DNA of 64,000 bases from Bacillus pseudomycoides DSM 12442 (GCF_000161455.1 NZ_CM000745.1:646944-710943), one strand, 5' to 3'. Numbered from the stretch's first letter, positions 33,347-42,474 are shown. Translations and numbers: made by a program. Notes: generated by a model from the sequence alone, not told the origin.

Positions 33347-34765
33347 ATGAGAACTAGTGATGATAAAGCACTACAATATGCAATCGCTGAAATTACTGAA
33401 ATTGCAACTGGATTTGGGCTGGATTTTTATCCGATGCGCTATGAAGTATGCCCAGCGGAAATTATTTATACATTTGGTGCTTATGGCATGCCGACGCGGT
33501 TTTCACATTGGAGTTTTGGGAAACAATTCTTCAAAATGAAGCTACATTACGATTTGGGACTTAGTAAAATATATGAGCTTGTCATCAACTCTGACCCATG
33601 TTATGCATTTTTACTCGATACAAATGCATTGATTCAAAATAAATTGATTGTAGCACACGTATTAGCACACTGCGATTTCTTTAAAAATAATATCCGCTTC
33701 TCAAATACAAAGCGCGATATGGTTGAAAGTATGGCAGCGACAGCAGAACGAATTAAAGCATATGAACATAAATATGGAAAAGAAGAGGTAGAAACGTTTT
33801 TAGATGCTGTTTTGGCCATTCAAGAACATATTGATCCATCGCTTATGCGGCCGAAGCTAGCTTGGAGCATAGATGACTTAGAAGAGGAAGAAGTAGAAAA
33901 GAAACGAGTTTCACAGTATGATGATTTGTGGAATTTAGATGATAGAAATAAAAAACGAGAACGACCAAATATGCGGAAGAAAAAGAAAATCCCGCCGCAG
34001 CCAGAGAAAGATTTGCTGCTCTTTATTGAAGAATATAGTAGGGAGCTAGATGAGTGGCAACGCGATATCTTAACAATGATGCGAGAAGAAATGTTGTATT
34101 TCTGGCCGCAACTAGAAACGAAAATCATGAACGAAGGCTGGGCTTCGTACTGGCATCAACGTATCCTTCGCGAAATGGACTTAACATCTGATGAGGCAAT
34201 TGAATTTGCGAAGCTTAACGCTGGGGTAGTTCAACCATCAAAAACAAGCATTAACCCATACTACCTTGGCATTAAAATGTTCGAAGATATTGAAGAACGT
34301 TATAATAATCCAACTGAAGAAATGAAACGTCGTGGTGTAAAACCTGGATCAGGCCGTGAAAAAATCTTTGAAGTGCGAGAAATTGAATGGGATGTATCCT
34401 TCTTAAGGAATTACTTAAATAAAGAATTGGTTATGAGAGAAGATATGTACTTATTCCAGCGCCAAGGAAAAGAGTATAAGGTAATTGATAAAGAGTGGGA
34501 ACATGTTCGTGATCAGCTTGTTAATATGAGAACAAATGGCGGATTTCCATATTTAGTGGTGGAAGATGGGGATTATTTGAAAAATGGGGAATTATATATT
34601 AAGCATTGTTATGAAGGAATTGAGCTTGATTTAAAATACTTAGAGAAAGTACTGCCGTACATTCATCAGTTATGGGGAAGAACGGTGCATATGGAATCTA
34701 ATGTTGAGAATAAAGGTGTTGTCTTCTCATATGATGGGAAGATGGTGCATCGGAAATACGTGTAA
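33347..34765 (+). CDS. spoVR: SpoVR family protein
   Basis: 472 residues, the normal SpoVR length in Bacillus. It has the conserved GLDFYPMRYEVCPAEIIYTFGAYGMPTRFSHW segment near residue 25, the HVLAHCDFFKNN motif, and NEGWASYWHQRILREM, which contains conserved His residues. It is involved in spore cortex formation in B. subtilis; the molecular activity is not established. ATG 33347 follows AAGGAGGG. Monocistronic, with a terminator right after the stop. Confidence 0.95.
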   Translation: MRTSDDKALQYAIAEITEIATGFGLDFYPMRYEVCPAEIIYTFGAYGMPTRFSHWSFGKQFFKMKLHYDLGLSKIYELVINSDPCYAFLLDTNALIQNKLIVAHVLAHCDFFKNNIRFSNTKRDMVESMAATAERIKAYEHKYGKEEVETFLDAVLAIQEHIDPSLMRPKLAWSIDDLEEEEVEKKRVSQYDDLWNLDDRNKKRERPNMRKKKKIPPQPEKDLLLFIEEYSRELDEWQRDILTMMREEMLYFWPQLETKIMNEGWASYWHQRILREMDLTSDEAIEFAKLNAGVVQPSKTSINPYYLGIKMFEDIEERYNNPTEEMKRRGVKPGSGREKIFEVREIEWDVSFLRNYLNKELVMREDMYLFQRQGKEYKVIDKEWEHVRDQLVNMRTNGGFPYLVVEDGDYLKNGELYIKHCYEGIELDLKYLEKVLPYIHQLWGRTVHMESNVENKGVVFSYDGKMVHRKYV

Positions 34766-34791
34766 AGCCGCTGGGATCAGCGGCTTTTTTT
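34764..34791 (+). terminator. Terminator after spoVR
   Basis: AAAGCCGCTG / CAGCGGCTTT stem followed by TTTTT, overlapping the stop codon. Confidence 0.9.
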
Positions 34792-34925
34792 GAATTGGTA
34801 ATTTAATGAAAAAATCAAATTTATATGTAATAATATTGTTGTCTGTTTAGATGGGGCTTTTTTATTTAAAGGGGAGTTTAGCGGAGTGAGATATAAAAAT
34901 TACATAGATGACTGGAGAGGTTCAA

Positions 34926-36188
34926 ATGAGTAAAGTAGGGGTATGTAAGGTGGATATTACACCTCCTTTAGGTATTGATTTTATTGGATATCATAGGGAA
35001 ACGGGAATTAGTAATATTGAAGAACGCATTTATGCAACAATATATGTGTTTGAAAATAATCAAACAAAGGCGGTATTTATTAGCATTGATAATATAGGAA
35101 TGCTAATAGAAGATACAATAATCATTCGAGAACAAGTAGCAAATGAGCTGAATGTTTCATTTGAAAACATAACGGTTGTTTATACTCATACCCATTCTGG
35201 TCCCGAAACAGTCGGCAATGATAGTTTAGTAAAGTCTTATAAAACGATTTTAATCACTAATGTAATTAAAGGATCCGTTATTGCGAATGATAATATGCAA
35301 TTATCAGAGGTGGGGTGGAATGTAACTACGGGTGAAATAGGAGTAAATCGAAGAGAAAGAACATCTGACGGAAAAGTAAAGATGGGTATAAACATAAATG
35401 GTGTTGTAGATAAACGAATTGGCGTTTTAGCAATTAGAAACGATAAAACAAAGAACTTAACGGGAATCATTGTCTTTTGCACTGCACATCCTAACGTATT
35501 AAAGTCAGATAGTGATAGGTTATCAGCAGATTACCCAGGCGTGACAAGGGAGATTCTTGAACGGACGCTTAACTGCCCTGTAGCAATTGTCCAAGGGGCA
35601 GCTGGAAACATTAATGCAAAATATCGTGGTTCAGAGGATGCATTAAAGCAAATGGCTTACATATTGAGTGGAAACGTCCTAACCATGTTGCCAACAATTA
35701 CTTATAACCCCATTTCGAAGTTGAAAATTATTTCAACTACACTACAAATGAAATTAAAGGAAATTCCTGAACCTGAAGAGATAAAAAGAATGGCACTACT
35801 AGCTGAAAAGCAGTGGGGGGTTAATACTGATGACTGGCTTAAAGTCGTTGTAGCTAAGCATAAAGAAAATATTAAACAGTTAACAATTGATTTGGAAATT
35901 CAATTGTTTCGGATCAATGATGGATCATTTTCTGGAATACCGATGGAACCTTTCTCAGAAACAGCTCTAGCTATTAAAGAAAATCTAAACAATGAACTAG
36001 CTTTTTTTGGTGGATATACGAATGGCTATCTTGGTTATTTACCAACAAAAGAGGAATATACATATGGAGGATATGAAGTGGAATTGAATCCTGTAGTGTA
36101 TGGACCAACTACAAACTTATTAATGCCACCAGAAGAAAATACTGCTGAGTTGATTGTGAACAGAATTATGGAGCTATACAATAAATAA
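34926..36188 (+). CDS. Neutral/alkaline ceramidase-like protein
   Basis: 420 residues similar to the N-terminal catalytic domain of neutral ceramidases: VDITPPLGIDFIGYHR at the start, YTHTHSGPET (metal-type His motif), and FCTAHPNVLKSDSDRLSADYPG followed by QGAAGNINAKYRG. No signal peptide, so probably cytoplasmic, unlike secreted ceramidases. ATG 34926 follows GGAGAGG. Many bacterial members have no proven lipid substrate. It stands alone between spoVR and the sulfur regulon. Confidence 0.85.
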   Translation: MSKVGVCKVDITPPLGIDFIGYHRETGISNIEERIYATIYVFENNQTKAVFISIDNIGMLIEDTIIIREQVANELNVSFENITVVYTHTHSGPETVGNDSLVKSYKTILITNVIKGSVIANDNMQLSEVGWNVTTGEIGVNRRERTSDGKVKMGININGVVDKRIGVLAIRNDKTKNLTGIIVFCTAHPNVLKSDSDRLSADYPGVTREILERTLNCPVAIVQGAAGNINAKYRGSEDALKQMAYILSGNVLTMLPTITYNPISKLKIISTTLQMKLKEIPEPEEIKRMALLAEKQWGVNTDDWLKVVVAKHKENIKQLTIDLEIQLFRINDGSFSGIPMEPFSETALAIKENLNNELAFFGGYTNGYLGYLPTKEEYTYGGYEVELNPVVYGPTTNLLMPPEENTAELIVNRIMELYNK

Positions 36189-36359
36189 AATAACTTGGGG
36201 CTGTAGTGGAATAAAAAAGAGTCTAGTAGCAATAGTAGGAGCTTAGAAATAATCTGAGCTCTTGTTCTATATTTTACTTAAAATAAATGATGTTATTTCA
36301 AACGAATTTGCGAAGCTAAAAGCAAGCGTAGTATGATTTTATGATAGAAATATGTGTGA

Positions 36360-36386
36360 AGTCGCTGGGAAACCAGTGGCTTTTTT
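36360..36386 (+). terminator. Terminator upstream of the sulfur regulon
   Basis: AGTCGCTGG / CCAGTGGCT stem with TTTTTT. Confidence 0.8.
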
Positions 36387-36469
36387 CATACCAAGCTTGT
36401 TTCAATTTTGCGAACAAGTATAAAGTTTGAGCTTTATATATTGTCATTATATTTTTTTGTGTTTATTAT

Positions 36470-36485
36470 ATACCTATACGGGTAT
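36470..36485. promoter_or_regulatory. Putative CstR operator 1 (before cdr)
   Basis: ATACC-TATACG-GGTAT, one of four copies of ATACC-N6-GGTAT in this region. It is about 85 bp before the CoA-disulfide reductase start. Confidence 0.85.
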
Positions 36486-36570
36486 ATGTAATTTAATGTC
36501 CTGTATATTTATATGTAGTAAGTAAAAAGAAGAAAAGTTAAATGAAAATAATCGTGGAGGTTATGAAAAG

Positions 36571-38235
36571 ATGAGCAAAAAAATTGTTGTAGTCGGTGGA
36601 GTTGCAGGAGGAGCATCAGTAGCAGCACGTCTTCGTCGTTTAAGTGAAGAGGATGAAATTATTATGTTCGAGCGAGGCGAATATATTTCGTTTGCAAACT
36701 GTGGGTTACCATATTACATTGGTGGTGTGATTCAAGAGAGACAGAGGTTGTTAGTGCAAACTGTTGAAAAGATGTCAAAGCGATTTCATTTAGATATTCG
36801 TGTTTTAAGTGAAGTGATAAAAATTAATAAGGAAGAAAAAACAATTGTTGTGAAAAATGTAATGACAAATGAAACATACGAAGAGTCTTATGATATTTTA
36901 ATTCTTTCACCAGGATCTAAACCAATTGTACCGCCTATTCCAGGAATTGAAACAGCAAAAACGTTGTTTACATTACGAAATGTACCAGATACAGATCGCA
37001 TTAAAGGGTATATTGATGAGAAGAAACCACGTCATGCTACTGTTATTGGGGGAGGATTTATTGGTGTTGAAATGGCAGAAAACTTGAGAGAAAAAGGAAT
37101 TGATGTGACGCTTGTTGAGATGGCAAATCAAGTAATGCCGCCAATTGATTATGAAATGGCAGCATATGTACACGAACATATGAAAAAGCATGGTGTTCAG
37201 CTCATTTTAGAAGATGGAGTAGATACTTTTGAAGAAGGCGGAGCAGTCGTACGCTTAAAAAGTGGTTCGAAAATCAATACTGATATGGTAATTCTGTCTA
37301 TCGGTGTCCAGCCAGAGAGTAGCTTGGCAAAAGAAGCAGGACTAGAACTTGGAGTACGCGGGACAATTAAAGTAAATGAAAAACTACAAACGTCTGATTC
37401 ATCTATTTATGCCATTGGTGATGCGATTGAAGTAAAAGATTTTGTAACAGAAACAGAGACAATGATTCCATTAGCATGGCCAGCAAATCGGCAAGGTCGT
37501 CTATTAGCGGATATCATTCATGGGCATACAGAGTCTGTATACAAAGGGACGATGGGAACATCAATTGCAAAAGTATTTGAATTAACGGTTGCTTCAACAG
37601 GAGTAAATGAAAAGGTATTGCAGCGTTTAAATATACCCTATGAGGTAGTGCATGTACAGGCGAATTCTCATGCGGGTTATTATCCAAATGCATATCCAAT
37701 TTTATTAAAATTGCTTTTTAATAAAGAATCAGGAGAAATCTATGGTGCACAAGCTGTTGGGCGTGACGGTGTAGATAAACGAATTGATGTAATTGCGACG
37801 GCAATGAAAGCTAAGCTAAAGGTAATGGATTTACCAGATTTAGAATTAGCATACGCACCGCCGTATTCTTCTGCAAAAGACCCAGTAAACATGGTGGGGT
37901 ATGTTGCAAGTAATATGATTGAAGGGCTTGTAGATACAGTGCAGTGGCATGAAATTAATCATATTGCCCAAAAAGGTGGATATTTAATTGATGTTCGTGA
38001 ACCAAATGAATTGAAACAAGGGATGATTAAGGGATCAGTTAATATTCCATTAGATGAATTACGTGAAAGATTGGATGAAATTCCAGTAAATGAAGAAATA
38101 TATATTACATGCCAGCTAGGTATGAGAGGCTATGTTGCTGCACGTATGTTAATGGAAAAAGGATATAAGGTGAAGAATGTAGATGGTGGTTTTAAATTGT
38201 ATGCAACTGCTTTACCAAACTGCATTGTATATTAA
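36571..38235 (+). CDS. cdr: CoA-disulfide/persulfide reductase with C-terminal rhodanese
   Basis: 554 residues. The first ~440 are an FAD- and NAD(P)H-dependent pyridine nucleotide-disulfide reductase: VVGGVAGGASVAARLRR (FAD), single active-site Cys44 in FANCGLPYYIGG, GGGFIGVEMAEN (NAD), and AIGDAIEV. The last ~95 form a rhodanese domain with active loop CQLGMRG. Such CoADR-RHD fusions reduce CoA disulfide and CoA persulfide. ATG 36571 follows GGAGG. A CstR operator upstream puts it in the sulfide/persulfide regulon. Confidence 0.94.
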   Translation: MSKKIVVVGGVAGGASVAARLRRLSEEDEIIMFERGEYISFANCGLPYYIGGVIQERQRLLVQTVEKMSKRFHLDIRVLSEVIKINKEEKTIVVKNVMTNETYEESYDILILSPGSKPIVPPIPGIETAKTLFTLRNVPDTDRIKGYIDEKKPRHATVIGGGFIGVEMAENLREKGIDVTLVEMANQVMPPIDYEMAAYVHEHMKKHGVQLILEDGVDTFEEGGAVVRLKSGSKINTDMVILSIGVQPESSLAKEAGLELGVRGTIKVNEKLQTSDSSIYAIGDAIEVKDFVTETETMIPLAWPANRQGRLLADIIHGHTESVYKGTMGTSIAKVFELTVASTGVNEKVLQRLNIPYEVVHVQANSHAGYYPNAYPILLKLLFNKESGEIYGAQAVGRDGVDKRIDVIATAMKAKLKVMDLPDLELAYAPPYSSAKDPVNMVGYVASNMIEGLVDTVQWHEINHIAQKGGYLIDVREPNELKQGMIKGSVNIPLDELRERLDEIPVNEEIYITCQLGMRGYVAARMLMEKGYKVKNVDGGFKLYATALPNCIVY

Positions 38236-38313
38236 TATATTAGGGGCTGTGGCTAATAATATAAGGTAATATAGTAGGAATTAATTTTAAATATAAAAAT
38301 ATGGCTTTACAAA

Positions 38314-38329
38314 ATACCCTGAAGGGTAT
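38314..38329. promoter_or_regulatory. Putative CstR operator 2 (before cstR)
   Basis: ATACC-CTGAAG-GGTAT, about 105 bp before the cstR start, consistent with autoregulation. Confidence 0.82.
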
Positions 38330-38432
38330 ATGATGAGGTTGTAAATTCAAGTAAGAATTTTACTACAATCTGGTGCAGTAGACATTTTTTTTAGATAAAG
38401 CATGTCTATTAAAGTATTGAGGTGATAGCACG

Positions 38433-38696
38433 TTGGAATATAATCAAGATATTAAAAATAGGTTGAAGCGAATTGAAGGACAAATTCGCGGTGTACTTCG
38501 AATGATTGAAGAAGAAAAAGATTGTAAAGAGGTTATTACACAATTAACAGCATCTCGCTCTGCTATGGATCGCACAATTGGATTAATTGTAGGAACGAAC
38601 TTGGAAAACTGTTTGCGAGAACAATTTGAAAAAGGCGATACATCAAATGAAGATTTAATTAAAGAGGCTGTACAACTGCTTGTGAAAAGCAGATAA
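38433..38696 (+). CDS. cstR: CstR-type persulfide-sensing repressor (CsoR/DUF156 family)
   Basis: 87 residues, all-helical DUF156 fold. Cys31 (EKDCKEV) and Cys60 (TNLENCLRE) match the two reactive thiols of Staphylococcus CstR. The copper-binding His of CsoR, four residues before the second Cys, is Asn56 here. So it should sense per- and polysulfides, which cross-link the thiols and release DNA, rather than copper. It starts at TTG 38433, after GAGGTGATAG. It is surrounded by sulfur-transfer genes and four matching palindromes. Confidence 0.92.
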   Translation: MEYNQDIKNRLKRIEGQIRGVLRMIEEEKDCKEVITQLTASRSAMDRTIGLIVGTNLENCLREQFEKGDTSNEDLIKEAVQLLVKSR

Positions 38697-38740
38697 TCTG
38701 TCAAACGAATGTGTTGACAGATTTTAAAAAGCATTTCAAC

Positions 38741-38756
38741 ATACCCGTACAGGTAT
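38741..38756. promoter_or_regulatory. Putative CstR operator 3 (before the rhodanese-PDO operon)
   Basis: ATACC-CGTACA-GGTAT, about 115 bp before the fusion gene at 38873. Confidence 0.85.
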
Positions 38757-38872
38757 ATGTATATTGAGTGATGTAGTGGTAAGCTACTACAGAAAAAGAA
38801 TAAGAAAAAATTTGAGTAGGGCAGTTAACTTTTAATTTTTTTAACAAAATTTATACCATAGGGGGTAAGGTA

Positions 38873-40003
38873 GTGGGTGCTATAGGATTACAAGCGAAAG
38901 ATATTGCTGAGAAAGTTTTATTTGGAGAATTATTTATTTTAGATGTTCGTAATGAAGTGGATTATATGGATTGGAAAATTGAAGGGAAACAAGTTTCTTC
39001 TATTAATAAACCATACTTTGATTTGTTAGAAGGCGTAGAAAGCATCTTGGAAGAGTTGCCAAAGGAAAAAGATATTCTTGTTGTATGTGCGAAAGAAGGC
39101 TCTTCCAAGTTTGTTGCTGAGCAACTTATAGAGGCTGGTTTGAAAAATGTTTATTATTTAGCTGGTGGTATGAAAGCTTGGAGTGAATATGTGAAGCCGA
39201 TTAAAGTAGGGGATTTAAAAGATGGTGGCAGCGTGTATCAATTTAACCGTCTTGGAAAAGGATGTTTGTCCTATATGGTTATTTCAAATGGGGAAGCTGT
39301 AGTCATTGATTCTATACGAACAATTGAAGCATATGAGGAGTTTGCAAAAGAACAAGGTGCTATGATTACAAACGTTATGGATACACATTTACATGCCGAT
39401 CATATTTCTGGTGGTCGTAAGTTAGCACAGAAGGTGAAAGGTACGTATTGGTTACCGCCAAAAGATGCTGAAGAAGTTGTTTTTTCTTATGAGCCACTTG
39501 TTGAAGGGATTGTCATTCAGGTGGGAGAAACAAAAATTGCTATTGAGACGATCTATTCACCAGGTCATACAATTGGAAGTACATCATTCATTGTAGATGA
39601 TGTTTATCTTCTATCAGGTGACATTTTATTTGTAGATTCTATTGGTCGTCCGGATCTTGCGGGCAAAGCGGAAGACTGGGTAAGTGATTTGCGTAACACT
39701 TTATATAAACGTTATAAAACATTATCTCAAGATTTGATTGTTTTACCAGCGCATTATTCGAAAGTAAGCGAATTGGATGAGCAAGGGCGGGTTCGTGCAA
39801 AATTGAAAGATCTATTTAAACGAAATGCAGGATTAAATATTGAAGATGAGTTGGAGTTTCGAAAAACAGTTACAGAAAATTTACCGCCACAGCCGAATGC
39901 ATATCAAGATATTCGTCAGACGAATATGGGGAAAATCAATCCAAGTGTAGAAGAAGAGCGTGAAATGGAAATTGGTCCAAACCGCTGTGCGGTGCACGAT
40001 TAA
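38873..40003 (+). CDS. Rhodanese - persulfide dioxygenase fusion (CstB-like)
   Basis: 376 residues. Residues about 5-110 are a rhodanese domain (LDVRNEVDY, active loop VVCAKEGSS, YLAGGMKAW). Residues about 120-376 are an ETHE1-type metallo-beta-lactamase domain with THLHADHISGG (near 171), SPGHTIGST, and LSGDILFVDSIGRPDL. It should oxidise glutathione- or bacillithiol-type persulfide to sulfite and move sulfane sulfur. The rhodanese comes first here, whereas CstB and known PDO-rhodanese fusions have the dioxygenase first. Start GTG 38873 after GGGGGTAAGG. It leads the operon with tusA-like and rhodanese genes. Confidence 0.9.
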   Translation: MGAIGLQAKDIAEKVLFGELFILDVRNEVDYMDWKIEGKQVSSINKPYFDLLEGVESILEELPKEKDILVVCAKEGSSKFVAEQLIEAGLKNVYYLAGGMKAWSEYVKPIKVGDLKDGGSVYQFNRLGKGCLSYMVISNGEAVVIDSIRTIEAYEEFAKEQGAMITNVMDTHLHADHISGGRKLAQKVKGTYWLPPKDAEEVVFSYEPLVEGIVIQVGETKIAIETIYSPGHTIGSTSFIVDDVYLLSGDILFVDSIGRPDLAGKAEDWVSDLRNTLYKRYKTLSQDLIVLPAHYSKVSELDEQGRVRAKLKDLFKRNAGLNIEDELEFRKTVTENLPPQPNAYQDIRQTNMGKINPSVEEEREMEIGPNRCAVHD

Positions 40004-40033
40004 TAATAAAAAAATATGTTGGAGGTATAGAAT

Positions 40034-40261
40034 ATGAATGCAAAACAAGTATTAGATGTGAAAGGCTTAGCATGCCCAATGCCAATCGTAAGAACAAAAA
40101 AAGCTATGGAAGCTTTACAATCTGGAGAAGTGCTAGAGGTTCATTTAACAGATAAAGGTGCAATAAAGGATATTCCAGCTTGGTCAAAAACAGGTGGACA
40201 CGAAGTACTACAGCATACGGAAGAAAATGGTGTACTGAAGTTCTGGATTAAAAAGGCGTAA
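40034..40261 (+). CDS. TusA-family sulfur carrier
   Basis: 75 residues with the two-layer SirA/TusA fold. The sulfur-carrying Cys14 sits in LACPMPIVRTKKAM (CPxP signature). It shuttles persulfide sulfur between rhodaneses and acceptors. ATG 40034 follows TTGGAGG. It is co-transcribed with the rhodanese-PDO fusion 30 bp upstream and the rhodaneses below. Confidence 0.93.
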   Translation: MNAKQVLDVKGLACPMPIVRTKKAMEALQSGEVLEVHLTDKGAIKDIPAWSKTGGHEVLQHTEENGVLKFWIKKA

Positions 40262-40321
40262 AACAAAAAGACCTGCTCTACGGATACGAATTGTATAGAG
40301 AAAGATTGGAGGAGATGGTGT

Positions 40322-40689
40322 ATGAGTGCAAATGTAGTATTCAATATTGTTTTAACTATACTTGTTGCTTGGTTTATCATTTCTCGCTTTTTACCGGTTA
40401 AAGGAGTTAAAAATATAAACGGGAAAGAACTAAAGACGGAGATGAATAAAAAAATAAACAATTTATTGATGTTCGTACACTTGGTGAATTTAGAGGGAAT
40501 CATATTCAAGGGTTTCAGAATATCCCATTAAATGAGTTAGCACAAAAAGCGAGTCATTTAGATAAAAACAAAGAAGTAATTGTAATTTGTCAAAGTGGAA
40601 TGAGAAGTAAACAAGCAACAAAAATGTTAAAAAAATTAGGCTTTCAACATATTACGAATGTCTCAGGTGGTATGAATGCTTGGAATTAA
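40322..40689 (+). pseudogene. Membrane-anchored rhodanese, frameshifted at an A-run
   Basis: The frame from ATG 40322 gives a membrane anchor (VFNIVLTILVAWFIISRFL) and GVKNINGKELKTEMNKK. It then loses homology after a run of seven A at about 40445-40452 and stops at 40531. One base shifted, the sequence continues as FIDVRTLGEFRGNHIQGFQNIPLNEL, active loop ICQSGMRSK and SGGMNAWN, stopping at 40687. One missing A restores a full ~122-residue rhodanese. It could be a true mutation, a sequencing error, or a product of transcriptional slippage at the A-run. Neighbours on both sides are intact. Confidence 0.9.
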
Positions 40690-40703
40690 GGAGGAAATGA
40701 AAA

Positions 40704-41000
40704 ATGAAAGAAATGACAGCAAAAGAATTAGAAAATAAATTGATGAATCATGAAGTATTACACGTTATTGATGTTCGTGAAGTGGAAGAGGTGATGGAAG
40801 GGAAAATTCCGGGAGCTATTCATATTCCACTTGGCCTGTTGGAATTTCGCATGCATGAATTAGATAAAAACAAAGAGTATATTATGGTGTGTCGCTCTGG
40901 TGGGAGAAGTTCACGAGCTGTTCAGTTTTTAGAAAGCTATGGTTTTGGAGTTATAAATATGACTGGTGGTATGTTAGATTGGGAAGGTAAAATAGAATAA
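40704..41000 (+). CDS. Single-domain rhodanese sulfurtransferase
   Basis: 98 residues with LHVIDVREVEEVMEGKIPGAIHIPL, active loop VCRSGGRSSRA (Cys plus CRSGGRS loop of thiosulfate/persulfide sulfurtransferases) and NMTGGMLDWEG. It starts at ATG 40704 after AAGGAGG. Cytoplasmic. Last gene of the operon starting at 38873; the DsrE operon with its own CstR operator follows. Confidence 0.94.
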   Translation: MKEMTAKELENKLMNHEVLHVIDVREVEEVMEGKIPGAIHIPLGLLEFRMHELDKNKEYIMVCRSGGRSSRAVQFLESYGFGVINMTGGMLDWEGKIE

Positions 41001-41055
41001 TACGGAGTACACGCAGGGTTCTTTTATAAATAAAGGCTTTTGTATATTTCACAAA

Positions 41056-41071
41056 ATACCCGCATAGGTAT
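41056..41071. promoter_or_regulatory. Putative CstR operator 4 (before dsrE-tauE)
   Basis: ATACC-CGCATA-GGTAT, ending 20 bp before the DsrE-like start, so it would overlap the promoter or the transcription start. Confidence 0.84.
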
Positions 41072-41090
41072 ATTGAGGTGGGGAGTTAAC

Positions 41091-41570
41091 ATGGAGAAAA
41101 AGAAAAAAACAACGATTGTTTTGTTTAGTGGAGATTACGATAAGGTGATGGCAGCTTATATTATTGCCAATGGTGCAGCGGCGTATGAGCAAGAGGTGAC
41201 TATTTTCCATACGTTTTGGGGGTTAAATGCACTTCGAAAAGATGAATATGTAAAAGTAAAGAAAAACTTCTTAGAGAAAATGTTTGGAAAGATGATGCCT
41301 CGCGGTGCAAATAAGATGGGATTATCTAAAATGAATTTTGCCGGTATGGGCCCTCAAATGATTAAGCATGTTATGAAAAAGCACAATGCTATGCCGCTTC
41401 CAGATTTAATTGGTATGGCAAAAGAGCAAGGTGTTAAGCTTGTAGCTTGTCAAATGACAGTTGATTTATTAGGACTAAAAGAAGAAGAGATTATGGAAGA
41501 TGTTGAATTCGCTGGTGTGGCAGCTTATCTAGCAGATGCTTCTGATGGGAATGTGAATCTATTTATTTAA
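41091..41570 (+). CDS. DsrE/DsrF/DrsH-like sulfur-relay protein
   Basis: 159 residues. The DsrE-like fold begins with TTIVLFSGDYDKVMAAYIIANGAAAYEQEVTIF. The candidate sulfur-carrying Cys is in VKLVACQMTVDLLGL near residue 122. Similar proteins relay persulfide to TusA. The start is ATG 41091 after GAGGTGGGGAG; the open frame from 41040 overlaps the operator and is unlikely. It precedes the TauE/SafE exporter in one operon. Confidence 0.92.
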   Translation: MEKKKKTTIVLFSGDYDKVMAAYIIANGAAAYEQEVTIFHTFWGLNALRKDEYVKVKKNFLEKMFGKMMPRGANKMGLSKMNFAGMGPQMIKHVMKKHNAMPLPDLIGMAKEQGVKLVACQMTVDLLGLKEEEIMEDVEFAGVAAYLADASDGNVNLFI

Positions 41571-41615
41571 AGGTAATTAAAGAATGCCTTCTTTTTAGAA
41601 GGGGGAAAAATAAAG

Positions 41616-42395
41616 ATGAGCTTCAGTTTTATGATTGTAATCTTTCTTATTGGTTTTGCTGGTTCATTTATATCAGGAATGGTTGGTATTGGCGGTGCTA
41701 TTATTAATTATCCGATGATTTTATATATTCCTGTGCTATTAGGGTTTACTGGTTATACGGTACATGAAGTAAGTGGTATTACAGCTATTCAAGTGTTTTT
41801 CGCAGCATTTGCAGGTGTATGGGTTTATCGGAAAAGCGGTTATATAAATAAAACATTGGTATTATATATGGGAACGAGTATTTTAGTGGGAAGTTTTGTC
41901 GGGAGTCTAGGTTCAAGAGTATTAGATGCAGGGCAAGTTAATATTGTATATGCTATTTTAGCTACGATAGCAGCTATTATGATGTTTATTCCGAAAAAAA
42001 ATCGCAGCGAGCTTCCTTTAGAAGCATTGACGTATAATAAAGGATTAGCTAGTGTTTTAGCATTTATCGTAGGTACTTCTTCTGGTATTGTTGGAGCAGG
42101 TGGTGCATTTCTACTTGTGCCAATTATGCTTGTCATTCTTAAAATCCCTACACATATGACAATTGCAACTTCATTAGCAATTACTTTTATTTCATCTATC
42201 GGGATTACAATTGGAAAAGTAACTACAGGACAAGTGGTAGTACTGCCGTCTATAATGATCGCGATTGCAAGTTTAATTGCTTCACCGCTTGGAGCAAGTG
42301 TAGGGAAGAGGTTAAATCAAAAAATATTGCAGTGGATATTAGCGATATTGATTGTTTCAACATCTATTAAAATTTGGATGGATATCGCATTGTAA
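41616..42395 (+). CDS. TauE/SafE-family sulfite/sulfur anion exporter
   Basis: 259 residues with about eight membrane segments and the duplicated TauE motif (GMVGIGGAIINYP near the N-terminus, GIVGAGGAFLLVP in the second half). It probably exports sulfite or thiosulfate made by the persulfide dioxygenase, as TauE does beside cstR in Staphylococcus. ATG 41616 after AGAAGGGGG. Terminal gene of the CstR-controlled unit. Confidence 0.92.
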   Translation: MSFSFMIVIFLIGFAGSFISGMVGIGGAIINYPMILYIPVLLGFTGYTVHEVSGITAIQVFFAAFAGVWVYRKSGYINKTLVLYMGTSILVGSFVGSLGSRVLDAGQVNIVYAILATIAAIMMFIPKKNRSELPLEALTYNKGLASVLAFIVGTSSGIVGAGGAFLLVPIMLVILKIPTHMTIATSLAITFISSIGITIGKVTTGQVVVLPSIMIAIASLIASPLGASVGKRLNQKILQWILAILIVSTSIKIWMDIAL

Positions 42396-42474
42396 TATGA
42401 TTTTTGGGAAGTGTATTACCAGATATTACTGGATAGATATTTTAAGAAGAAGGCTAGTATAGAAAGAATGTAAG

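Larger units (their letters stand above)
36189..36570 (+). other. Long leader before the CoA-disulfide reductase gene
   Basis: 380 bp without a gene. It contains a terminator hairpin at 36360 and a CstR-type operator at 36470. The rest is AT-rich and I see no further structure. Confidence 0.6.

Noticed and set aside
38433..38696. Copper-responsive CsoR
   Set aside because: The His ligand of the Cu(I) site is Asn56 and the surroundings are sulfur-transfer genes, not copper exporters.
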